A DNA stretch of 6,464 nucleotides from DASRAJ01 sp039920305 (lineage in GTDB: Bacteria > Bacteroidota > Bacteroidia > Chitinophagales > UBA10324), in NCBI GenBank assembly GCA_039920305.1, contig JBDSEA010000088.1:1-6464 (forward strand), given 5' to 3'. Of this stretch, positions 1-6,311 are shown one piece after another (the stretch's first letter is position 1; each line of letters starts with the position of its first letter). The notes beneath the pieces were generated by a model. That model made no database searches. It was given only the letters and a program-made list of their open reading frames with translations, and had not been told where the DNA came from. The translations under genes and the position numbers were made by a program.

Positions 1-1149
1 CCCGGAAAATATGCAGATGATGCAGTTGCAAATCCTGATGCCCTCATTGCCGGTGAGATAAGAGAAAGCTACCTGAGCCACTCGGTTAATTTGTTAGGCA
101 GGAGAGCAAAGCTCCGCCTTCTTCCAAAACTCGCCGCATCCTTCCCGATCAGAGAAAACCAGGTGATGTTTTTCAATTACGGGGTAAGTACGGTGTACCC
201 TCATCCTTCCTATCTCTACACCGGGCTTGACCCGTTTTATGCGGATCGCTCAACTCTGGGATTCATCGGTAATCCCGACCTGAACCCTGAAGTGGATATA
301 GCATATGAGATCGGATTGAAATCACAGTTGGGATCAAATGATGCGCTCAATATTTCAGCTTACTGGAAAGATGAGTATGACTTTATTACTTCCGGTACGA
401 TTCTTTTGAAAGATGTAACAGGAAGGGAGGTGAGCCGCACCATTCGCATCAACAGTGACTATGCCCGCATCCGGGGACTGGAAGCAACCTACATCAGGCG
501 CATCGGCAAATGGTTTGAATCAAGCATGTCATTCTCTTACTCTGTTGCTACAGGTCAGAGCTCTTCTGCCTCGCAATCATTGCAGGAAATTCTTGCTACC
601 GGAAACTCTGCTACTACCACTGAAACACCGCTTGCCTGGGATTCCCCTGTTGATTCAAAGGGATATGTGCTGATCACCGTGAATAAGCCTTCAGGTATGT
701 TTCATAAAAAATGGGTCAATAAATTCATTCTTTATACTGAAGCAATATTTCGTACGGGAAGAAGGTACACACCCTATTTATTTACCGGGAATGAAGCATT
801 CAGCGGCAGGCCTGTCTGGGAGATAGATCCAAATCCGGAACATCTATATAGCAACCTCTCAGACATTTCCCTCTGGATAAACCTGAATTTCAAAAAGTGG
901 TTTAATGCTGGAAAGTTGCAGGTGGCTTTTACACTTGAGATCACCAATGTTACAGATGCAAAAAACTCAGCGATTGTAAATCCCGTTACCGGCCGCGCAT
1001 TCGAATACGGTGATGATGTGCCTGCTGAGTGGCGTGATCCGCGCTATATCGATCCGCGGGATCCGAGATCAAATAATCTGCCTCCTGATAATCCTGCGAG
1101 ATACTATGAAGGAAGACATTTTTTAGCAGGGATGAGTTTTAAACTTTGA
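1..1149 (+). CDS. TonB-dependent outer-membrane receptor, C-terminal part (5' end outside window)
   Basis: The frame is open from base 1 to the TGA at 1147-1149, giving 382 residues that enter from the left edge. The TTG at 91 is internal, because the 30 codons before it read as coding sequence. The protein is rich in alternating aromatic/polar strands typical of an outer-membrane beta-barrel. The segment around visible residues 88-105 (FIGNPDLNPE followed by AYEIGLK) is the standard barrel motif of Bacteroidota TonB receptors. The C-terminus (GRHFLAGMSFKL) is a typical last barrel strand. A Pro/Asp/Arg-rich stretch just before it, with three DPR triplets, is probably the last extracellular loop. 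The plug domain and any N-terminal carboxypeptidase-like domain lie outside the window. Family knowledge: these receptors import ligands such as siderophores, cobalamin or oligosaccharides using TonB-ExbBD energy. The substrate cannot be told from this fragment, and no SusD-like partner follows it. Confidence 0.93.
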   Translation, partial: PGKYADDAVANPDALIAGEIRESYLSHSVNLLGRRAKLRLLPKLAASFPIRENQVMFFNYGVSTVYPHPSYLYTGLDPFYADRSTLGFIGNPDLNPEVDIAYEIGLKSQLGSNDALNISAYWKDEYDFITSGTILLKDVTGREVSRTIRINSDYARIRGLEATYIRRIGKWFESSMSFSYSVATGQSSSASQSLQEILATGNSATTTETPLAWDSPVDSKGYVLITVNKPSGMFHKKWVNKFILYTEAIFRTGRRYTPYLFTGNEAFSGRPVWEIDPNPEHLYSNLSDISLWINLNFKKWFNAGKLQVAFTLEITNVTDAKNSAIVNPVTGRAFEYGDDVPAEWRDPRYIDPRDPRSNNLPPDNPARYYEGRHFLAGMSFKL

Positions 1150-1196
1150 TTCATTCGCAAAAATGAAAGCGATAGCTTTGCTTAAATGAATTAGCT

Positions 1197-1555
1197 ATGG
1201 GAATCACTCAAAAAAACTGATCGTTAAGAAAAGTTTTGATGCGGAGGCGCAAGCAGAAGTGGAGTTCATGATTGATTCAGGTGCTGTTTACAGTTTGGTT
1301 CCAACTCCCGGTCTGAATAAGCTGGGTATCAAATCCTTCAAGACCGTTACGTTTACGTTAGCGGATGGGACCCATGTTGACCGGCAAGTAGGAGAAGCTC
1401 ACTTTGAATATAATGGTGAGCGTGGTGGTACTCCGGTAATTTTTGGAGAAGAAGGTGATTCGCCACTTCTTGGTGCCACTACTATTGAAAGCCTCGGGTT
1501 GGTATTAAATCCTTTTACACGTGAGCTGTACCCGATGAGAATGCTGTTGGTTTGA
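1197..1555 (+). CDS. Small retroviral-like (clan AA) aspartic protease family protein, start region in a different frame
   Basis: The frame ending with TGA at 1553-1555 encodes a short pepsin-type half-domain. It has the active-site motif MIDSGAVYSLVP (DSGA in place of DTGA), a middle ADGTHVDRQVG segment, and the closing LLGATTIESLGLVLNP with the family's hydrophobic-Gly motif. Such proteins are about 110-125 residues and act as dimers; substrates are generally unknown. The only regular start in this frame is GTG 1259, six codons before DSGA, which would remove the first beta-strand. Homology-like sequence (LIVKKSFDAEAQAEVEFM) continues upstream to about 1217. ATG 1197 gives the usual family opening (MGIT) but in the zero frame, which stops at TGA 1218. 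Joining the two by a -1 shift at A AAA AAC (1211-1217) gives 119 residues, the expected size. This could be programmed frameshifting, a real indel, or a miscounted A7 run. Family assignment is secure; the 5' structure is not. Confidence 0.75.
1211..1217 (+). other. A AAA AAC slippery heptamer / homopolymer at the frame junction of the aspartic protease gene
   Basis: In the frame of ATG 1197 the codons are CAA AAA AAC TGA, so the heptamer is positioned exactly as X XXY YYZ and is followed immediately by a stop. A -1 slip moves reading to CTG 1217 and into the protease frame. I see no strong stem or pseudoknot in the next 40 bases and no clear upstream Shine-Dalgarno stimulator. The run of seven A (1210-1216) is also a classic place for a sequencing or replication indel. 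Confidence 0.4.
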
Positions 1556-1585
1556 AAGTAAAAATTACCACTTTAGTTTTTCCGT

Positions 1586-2059
1586 TCAGCTTATTTTCCT
1601 ATACACTGTCCCTATATAATCCACGAAGTCGGGCTGCAATCCCTGCTGACGGATCATCGTTTGAATTTGAGCACGATGGTGGATGGAATGATAATTTAAT
1701 TGTAAGGCTATGTCTTTTGGTTTCGCCTCCCACTGTCCACCATCCAAACCTGTGAACCTGGCGGGTTCAAGAAGTTCCTCCTCCGTTTTGCTTTCCAGAA
1801 ATGAAATCCAGTTCAGCAAACATTCATTCCATCTGGGTTCCAGTTCATCCAGCGGATAAGCTGGTATCCACCAATCCATTTGCTGCAAATTGGCATCGCT
1901 CTTCAATCTCGCCATCCATTTGTTCATCGAGTTGATGAGGTGACTGAAAAACTTTATGCTCTCATTTTTGTCGGGTAATTGTCTGATTTTCTCAAGCACT
2001 TTTCTGTTTGCACCATCATTCCATTGAAACGTTTCGATGAGGTATTGATTCATGTCCAT
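1586..2059 (-). CDS. DinB-family putative metal-dependent protein
   Basis: A 157-residue protein with the DinB/YfiT four-helix fold. It opens with the typical YLIETFQWNDGANRKVLEKI helix. The three candidate metal ligands are His40 (FFSHLINSMNKW) and His124/His128 in LNYHSIHHRAQ, the family's HxxxH pair. The C-terminus (IRQQGLQPDFVDYI) is also characteristic. The frame extends upstream to ATG 2104, but the family N-terminus fits the ATG at 2059 (MDMNQYL) or 2053 (MNQYL). There is no Shine-Dalgarno, as is usual in Bacteroidota. A one-mismatch -7 box (TCCCTTTG, 2102-2109) sits about 43 bp upstream. Known family members include thiol-dependent transferases and many of unknown function; no substrate can be assigned. 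The gene converges on the aspartic protease with only 30 bp between stops. Confidence 0.88.
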   Translation of the reverse strand: MDMNQYLIETFQWNDGANRKVLEKIRQLPDKNESIKFFSHLINSMNKWMARLKSDANLQQMDWWIPAYPLDELEPRWNECLLNWISFLESKTEEELLEPARFTGLDGGQWEAKPKDIALQLNYHSIHHRAQIQTMIRQQGLQPDFVDYIGTVYRKIS

Positions 2060-2140
2060 TTTATTACTTGTTATGATTTGTAGGATGATGTTCCAACCCT
2101 GCAAAGGGAAGAAAATTCAGCTCGTGAATTAGTGACCTTC

Positions 2141-2666
2141 TTACTTTTTTAAAATCGAAAGATACCCGATCAATGGTCCCACTTCATCCTTGTATTGCTT
2201 CGTCATTACGCGTGAAATCTGTGTAATGTGAGCGAGGTCATGAACTACCCCACGCAGAAAGATGTTGCTTCAATTTCACCGTTCCAAATTCGGGATGAAT
2301 ACCTGTCTTCTGCAAATCACTTTCGCTCAAATTTATTCTTCGCAGGAACGAAACATTCTCTGCACGTTGCCTCTTGAATTCATCCAGCAATTGTCGAAGT
2401 TATTTGTTTTTACTCTCTGCAAAATGAGCTGACATATCGAATGGAGTAAACAGCTTGTCATCCTGCGAAGAGAGAATAATTTTTACCCGTGGGATCCAAT
2501 CCGTTTTTTCTCCGTAAATTAAATGTCCTTCCCCATCATAGGACGACCACGTTCCATTGCCTTCTCTTGATGAAGTCCATTCCCCTGAAAGCTCATTGAA
2601 TAATGATTCAATTACGTTAGGTGTATGCTCCAATATCTCTGTTGCTCTACTGATCTCGAAATTCAT
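2141..2666 (-). pseudogene. DinB_2-type DinB-superfamily protein, broken by one nonsense codon and one frameshift
   Basis: Reading from ATG 2666, an 88-codon frame stops at TAA (2400-2402). The N-terminus matches the DinB_2 branch, with EILEHTP, GTWSSYDGEGHLIYGEKTDWIPR (His48 a likely metal ligand) and FTPFDMSAHFAESKNK. The same frame resumes directly after the stop as LRQLLDEFKRQRAENVSFLR, then TGIHPEFGTVKLKQHLSAW, down to 2250. There an extra base in the CCCC run (2248-2251 on the + strand) shifts the frame into WGSS-stop. Dropping one base restores WVVHDLAHITQISRVMTKQY and a stop TAA at 2141-2143, with the expected HxxxH ligand pair. The repaired product is 174 residues, full family length. 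A single substitution (for example TCA serine to TAA) explains the first lesion and a one-base insertion the second. Unless these are assembly errors, the gene is not functional. It is only distantly similar to the intact DinB gene downstream. Confidence 0.85.
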
Positions 2667-2690
2667 TGTGGCAAATGGTTGTATTACGGG

Positions 2691-3050
2691 TTAAGCTTTC
2701 TGTTTTTTGATTGCGCTGCCGGTTTTCTTTTGTACCTGCCGGTCCCGCTTATCAGCGTTCGCAATCCTAACTCTTTCTGATTCAAGATTGGCTCTCACTT
2801 GTTGCGTCATCTTATAAATAGTTCCAAGAGCATCGCAAGAAATATAATCATGCTTCCGTGATTCATAATTGAGGACCGGGCATTCAATTGATGTATCCAA
2901 AATAATTTCATCATCTGATCTGCTAACGAATTCAGGGAAACTGTCTTTCATAGCCGAAAGAGGGTTGTTACTGATCTGTTGTGCATTCGTCGGATTGGAG
3001 ATGGTCATGATCGCTTTGGCAAAGATGAGGATAAGGATTTTTGTTTTCAT
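2691..3050 (-). CDS. Small putative secreted/periplasmic protein of unknown family
   Basis: A 119-residue protein not recognised as any named family. Residues 1-24 look like a signal peptide: a positive MKTK start, a hydrophobic ILILIFAKAIM core and a likely cleavage near TNA|QQ. The mature part has two cysteines (in SIECPVLNY and ISCDALG), an acidic centre (RSDDEIILD) and a helical, charged stretch (QQVRANLESERVRIANADKR). It ends in a lysine-rich tail (QVQKKTGSAIKKQKA). The ATG at 3050 is preceded by a perfect minus-strand -7 box at 3088-3095, which supports this start. The gene is divergent from the MocR regulator across a 100-bp region and 24 bp upstream of the broken DinB_2 gene, with which it may be co-transcribed. 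The signal peptide and promoter make it more likely real than chance, but no function can be inferred. Confidence 0.65.
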   Translation of the reverse strand: MKTKILILIFAKAIMTISNPTNAQQISNNPLSAMKDSFPEFVSRSDDEIILDTSIECPVLNYESRKHDYISCDALGTIYKMTQQVRANLESERVRIANADKRDRQVQKKTGSAIKKQKA

Positions 3051-3087
3051 TTCGGTTATTTTTTGGTGAAAATTTTATTTGACGGAA

Positions 3088-3095
3088 CAAAAGTA
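3088..3095 (-). promoter_or_regulatory. Bacteroidota -7 promoter box (TACTTTTG) for the small secreted-protein gene
   Basis: The minus strand reads TACTTTTG, a perfect TAnnTTTG match to the Bacteroidota -7 consensus. It lies 37 bp upstream of the ATG at 3050, giving a short leader. No good -33 TTTG is visible at the usual distance. That distance falls within the GGACTA/TAGTCC repeat region, so an activator or repressor bound there could act on this promoter. Confidence 0.45.
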
Positions 3096-3105
3096 TGAAT
3101 GGCTT

Positions 3106-3147
3106 GGACTATCTTTGTAGTCCGTTTTGTACATTTCAAATAGTCCG
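3106..3147. promoter_or_regulatory. Candidate MocR operator: GGACTA-N6-TAGTCC plus third TAGTCCG half-site
   Basis: GGACTA (3106-3111) and TAGTCC (3118-3123) form a perfect 6-bp-arm inverted repeat around a 6-bp spacer. TAGTCCG recurs in direct orientation at 3118-3124 and 3141-3147, 23 bp apart, about two helical turns. MocR/GabR/PdxR regulators are known to bind direct or mixed repeats near their own promoter. Here the sites cover the regulator's own -7 box and leader, and sit 11 bp from the divergent -7 box. The sequence pattern is seen directly; binding by the neighbouring regulator is inferred. Confidence 0.6.
3110..3117 (+). promoter_or_regulatory. Bacteroidota -7 promoter box (TATCTTTG) for the MocR gene
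   Basis: TATCTTTG is a perfect match to the TAnnTTTG -7 consensus, 33 bp upstream of ATG 3151. It predicts a leader of roughly 25-30 nt. It lies almost exactly between the arms of the GGACTA/TAGTCC inverted repeat, so occupancy of that repeat should block it. A TTTG occurs at 3078-3081, but its 28-bp spacing is longer than usual for a -33 element. Confidence 0.5.
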
Positions 3148-3150
3148 GTT

Positions 3151-4623
3151 ATGTTGCCATGGAAATCCATTATTCAAGTGAAGAAATCATCGTCGCAGCC
3201 CGTGTATCTTCAGATAGCGAACAGCATTATCATGGAGATAAAGGAGGGCGTAATAAAACCGGGAATGAAAATGCCCGGCACAAGGGAGCTTTCACAACTT
3301 CTTAAAGTTCATCGCCAGACGCTGGTAAACGCCTATACAGAGCTTGAAGCGCAGGGCTGGATCAATTCTGTTCCCTCTAAAGGAACCTTCATCAGTGAGC
3401 ACCTTCCTGAAATCCATCCGAGAAGATTGGCGGTGATTGAAAAAATTTCAAGCAACAATGAATCCACAGGTTATTCATTTCTGATTAACTCATTCATCAA
3501 GACCCCTGTAAAACCGTTGCGCAACCTTCTGGGCTTTCACGACGGACCTGACGGACGCTTAGCACCTAAGAAACAATTGGCAAGAGCCTACCGCAGTGCG
3601 ATCACCAGAAAATCCGGAATGCATCATTTGTCCTATACAGAAACGATTGGCAACTATGAGTTGCGTAAAGTTTTATCGGATGAATTGAATTCTTCCCGCG
3701 GCATGCAGACTACTCCTGATAATATTTTTATTACGCGTGGAAGCCAGATGGGAATTTTCATGCTATCACAACTTCTGATTTCAAAAGGTGACGCAGTGAT
3801 AGTTGGTGAAACAAATTACTACTACACTGACAGAGCCTTTTTGTATACAGGTGCAAACCTCATCCGCATTACAGTGGATGATTCGGGAATTGATGTTGAA
3901 GAGATATCGCGGATTTGCAGTAAGAAAAAAATACGGGCGGTATTTGTAACATCGCATCATCACTACCCCACTACCGTTACGCTAAGTGCCGCGCGAAGAA
4001 TGCAATTATTATCGTTAGCAGAGAAGTATGGCTTCATCATTCTCGAAGATGATTACGACTATGATTTTCACTATCAAAGCAGCCCCATTCTTCCTTTGGC
4101 AAGTGCTGACAAACATGGGATGGTTGCATACATCGGCACACTGAGTAAAACGGTTGCACCCGCTCTTCGCATTGGGTACGTGGCTGCTCCTATGAATCTT
4201 ATTGAAGAACTCTGCAAGCTTAGGCAGATCATCGATATCCAGGGGGATCATGTGTTAGAGCAGGCGGTGGCTCAGCTTTTTTCCCTCGGCGAAATAAGGC
4301 GGCACATGAAAAAAGCATTGAAGGAATATCGCCGGCGACGTGATTTTGTATGCGGAATGCTGAAAGAAAAATTATCCGGCGCCATGGAGTTTAAAACTCC
4401 AGAAGGCGGACTTGCCATATGGGCAAAGTTTGACCAAAAGATCTCGCTTCCCGATTTATCTGAGAGACTTCGTAAAGAAAATATCATTCTATCCAATGGT
4501 TTAATTCATAATACCGATGAAACAAAAAAACTCAACGCCACGCGGATGGGGTTCGGGTGGATGGATTTGAGAGAAGCTGAAAAAGCAATTGATATTTTAA
4601 GCAAGGGGGTAAAAGCAATGTGA
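3151..4623 (+). CDS. MocR-type (GntR/aminotransferase fusion) PLP-dependent transcriptional regulator
   Basis: A 490-residue regulator with an N-terminal GntR winged helix (about residues 16-82: PVYLQIANSI, GTRELSQLLKVHRQTLVNAY, SKGTFI), a linker, and a fold-type I aminotransferase domain (about 125-490). PLP-site residues are in place. TRGSQMG is at 195-201. HHHYPTTVTLS is near 269-279. EDDYDYDF has Asp300 and Tyr302 aligned to the pyridine-nitrogen and ring contacts. The Schiff-base lysine is Lys333 in IGTLSKT, and Arg465 in TRMGFGW is a likely carboxylate contact. ATG 3151 (MLPWKSI) matches the usual Bacteroidota MocR start; TTG 3127 would extend the protein through the third half-site and is unlikely. 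MocR proteins sense PLP, amino acids or amines and usually regulate a divergent or adjacent metabolic gene plus themselves. Here no metabolic gene adjoins, so the effector and the main target are unknown. The gene is intact. Confidence 0.95.
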   Translation: MLPWKSIIQVKKSSSQPVYLQIANSIIMEIKEGVIKPGMKMPGTRELSQLLKVHRQTLVNAYTELEAQGWINSVPSKGTFISEHLPEIHPRRLAVIEKISSNNESTGYSFLINSFIKTPVKPLRNLLGFHDGPDGRLAPKKQLARAYRSAITRKSGMHHLSYTETIGNYELRKVLSDELNSSRGMQTTPDNIFITRGSQMGIFMLSQLLISKGDAVIVGETNYYYTDRAFLYTGANLIRITVDDSGIDVEEISRICSKKKIRAVFVTSHHHYPTTVTLSAARRMQLLSLAEKYGFIILEDDYDYDFHYQSSPILPLASADKHGMVAYIGTLSKTVAPALRIGYVAAPMNLIEELCKLRQIIDIQGDHVLEQAVAQLFSLGEIRRHMKKALKEYRRRRDFVCGMLKEKLSGAMEFKTPEGGLAIWAKFDQKISLPDLSERLRKENIILSNGLIHNTDETKKLNATRMGFGWMDLREAEKAIDILSKGVKAM

Positions 4624-4808
4624 ACCGGGGAAATAAATCTCAATCCCCTTCTTAAGTCAATGCTTCACTTCTTTAGGAATGTGGTTTTCCTGCCCAGTGA
4701 GATTCCTTTTTTCCTACTTCAGTCTCCATCCAATTTTACATCATTGAATGGGAGGAATTTTTGCAGTAAAACAAGTTCATTTACTCATTGAATTCAAAAG
4801 TGAAATGC

Positions 4809-6287
4809 ATGAATAAACTTTGTACCGTGCTCTGTATTCTTTGCACGCTCAGCACGCAAGCAGATACCTGGACTCAAAAAGCAAACTTCTCCGGAACAGC
4901 ACGGCACGCTGCTACAGGCTTTTTTCTTAATGGGAAAGGTTACATCGGCACCGGCGGTACCTTCTCCATTCGTAAACAAGATTTTTGGCAATGGGATCCC
5001 ACAACCAATGCGTGGACGCAGAAAGCAGATCTGGCAGTTTCACAGGGGCGATCGGGAAGTGTTGGTTTTGCCATAGGAGATTATGGATACATTTCCACCG
5101 GTTATGATAACGGTTATCAAAATGATCTATGGCAATATGATCCCTCAGGCAACAGCTGGACACAGAAGAGTGATGCAGGAACTATTGGAAGGCATTATGC
5201 AGTGGCATTTGAATTAAACGGATATGGATACCTCGGAACAGGTAACAAAAACTTTGCGATGCAGGATTTCTGGCAATACGATCCCACCACAAATACATGG
5301 ACACAGAAAGCAGATTTCGGCGGAAGCGCACGCAGCAGCGCGGCTGGCTTCTCAGTGAATGGGAAGGGATATTTAGGCACCGGATTCGGAACCAGTAATG
5401 CCCTCAGCGATTTCTGGGAATATGATCCTTCTGCAAACACCTGGGCGCAAAAAGCAGTATTCGGCGGAGGCGCAAGGAGTGATGCAGTTGGTTTTGCGGC
5501 TTGCGGTAAAGGATTCCTGACTACCGGCGTGGGCAGCAGCGTAGACAAAAATGATATATGGGAATATGATCCTATTGTAAACACCTGGACTCAGAAAACA
5601 AGTCTGCCAGGCTCAGCAAGAGAGAATGCTGTTGCATTCTCTGACGGCACCAAGGGCTATGTAGGAACAGGGACAAACATCTTCAGTGAGTTTAGTGATT
5701 TCTGGGAGTACACGCCCGATTGTACGCTCTTGCCTATTGAACTCACCAGTTTCAGCGCCGTACAAAAAGGCAGCGTTATTCAAATTAACTGGACTACAGA
5801 ATCAGAGTTCAGCAACGATTATTTCACTTTAGAAAAATCATTGGATGGGAGTCATTTTGAAACGCTTGTTGTGATCAAAGGTGCAGGCAACAGCTCTTCT
5901 CAATTGAATTACATAGTGGAAGATGATCATCCTTTCACAGGCGAGAACTACTATCGCCTGCTGCAAACAGATGAAGACGGTAAATTCACTTATTCAAATA
6001 TTATTCTCTGTACTGCCACAGGTGAAAATATGATGCGTGTTCTCGGCGTGATTCCTAATCCTGTTCTTTCTGATGCTTTGATCAATCTTGATTTGAGCGA
6101 GAGTGACAATTTGCATGTTACCCTATTTGATACGGAAGGAACCTTGGTTTATGATCAAAGTTTTTCTCTTAATCAGGGAGTGCAGCAATTAAATATTCAT
6201 CTTGCTGCTTTGAGTGGCGGCATTTATCTGATGAAGGTGCAGTGTGAATACGGAACGTATTCCCAGAAGCTCATAAAACTAAATTGA
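4809..6287 (+). CDS. Secreted six-repeat Kelch propeller protein with T9SS type A sorting domain
   Basis: A 492-residue secreted protein. Residues 1-18 form a signal peptide (MNKLCTVLCILCTLSTQA, cleavage before DTW). Residues about 20-301 hold six Kelch repeats of 47-48 residues. Each runs NxWTQK, then a GR or AR turn, GKGYxGTG and DFWxYDP. The repeat tryptophans are at 21, 69, 117, 164, 212 and 260, with a closing WEY at 299-301. This predicts a six-bladed propeller. Residues 308-401 (LPIELTSFSA to YYRLLQTDEDGKFTYSN) form the fn3-like beta-sandwich common in Bacteroidota surface proteins. Residues about 414-492 are the T9SS sorting domain, with IPNP at its start, a middle VTLFDTEGTLVYDQ and a final GGIYLMKV...QKLIKLN. 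ATG 4809 is chosen because it begins the signal peptide; TTG 4788 adds seven poor residues. It is likely exported through the T9SS to the surface or medium. The ligand is unknown. Confidence 0.94.
   Translation: MNKLCTVLCILCTLSTQADTWTQKANFSGTARHAATGFFLNGKGYIGTGGTFSIRKQDFWQWDPTTNAWTQKADLAVSQGRSGSVGFAIGDYGYISTGYDNGYQNDLWQYDPSGNSWTQKSDAGTIGRHYAVAFELNGYGYLGTGNKNFAMQDFWQYDPTTNTWTQKADFGGSARSSAAGFSVNGKGYLGTGFGTSNALSDFWEYDPSANTWAQKAVFGGGARSDAVGFAACGKGFLTTGVGSSVDKNDIWEYDPIVNTWTQKTSLPGSARENAVAFSDGTKGYVGTGTNIFSEFSDFWEYTPDCTLLPIELTSFSAVQKGSVIQINWTTESEFSNDYFTLEKSLDGSHFETLVVIKGAGNSSSQLNYIVEDDHPFTGENYYRLLQTDEDGKFTYSNIILCTATGENMMRVLGVIPNPVLSDALINLDLSESDNLHVTLFDTEGTLVYDQSFSLNQGVQQLNIHLAALSGGIYLMKVQCEYGTYSQKLIKLN
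4866..5711 (+). repeat. Six tandem Kelch-coding repeats, period 141-144 bp
   Basis: The Kelch region is an in-phase tandem repeat whose TGG-ACN-CAR-AA core recurs with spacings of 144, 144, 141, 144 and 144 bp. DNA similarity is clear but not identical (for example tggacgcagaaagcagat and tggacacagaaagcagat). The repeats are therefore old enough to have drifted yet close enough to recombine. Confidence 0.85.
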
Positions 6288-6311
6288 CACTTCGAAGTAA
6301 CTCAAAGCTCT

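Noticed and set aside
1166..1179. Hairpin AAAGC-GATA-GCTTT after the TonB receptor gene, considered as a terminator.
   Set aside because: Only five base pairs, A/T-rich, and no T-run follows on the plus strand; the T-run is on the minus side where no gene needs it.
1555..1585. AAAGT...ACTTT dyad between the convergent protease and DinB stops, considered as a bidirectional terminator.
   Set aside because: The stem is five A/T-rich pairs with a ten-base loop; too weak to call, although some terminator is expected in this 30-bp gap.
1552..1755. 67-codon plus-strand open frame with a hydrophobic start.
   Set aside because: It mostly overlaps the well-supported DinB gene on the opposite strand and shows no family features.
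3127..3150. TTG 3127 as the start of the MocR protein.
   Set aside because: It would add eight residues not found in the family and run through the third operator half-site; ATG 3151 gives the normal MLPWKSI start.
4627..4648. GGGGA...TCCCC dyad just after the MocR stop, considered as a terminator.
   Set aside because: Five pairs with a twelve-base loop and no T-tract; the 185-bp gap up to 4808 shows no better candidate and no extra gene.
4756..4763. AATTTTTG as a -7 box for the Kelch gene, with TTTT at 4734-4737 as -33.
   Set aside because: One mismatch in each element in an A/T-rich region; plausible position (about 45 bp before the ATG) but not distinctive enough to list.
5195..5584. 129-codon minus-strand open frame under the Kelch repeats.
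   Set aside because: It is the antisense shadow of the repeat-coding region; its apparent internal repeats simply mirror the Kelch blades.
6289..6298. Perfect 10-bp palindrome ACTTCGAAGT between the Kelch stop and the TrmH remnant.
   Set aside because: It has no loop and no T-tract, and a single 10-bp palindrome is easily expected by chance; noted only because it lies between convergent genes.
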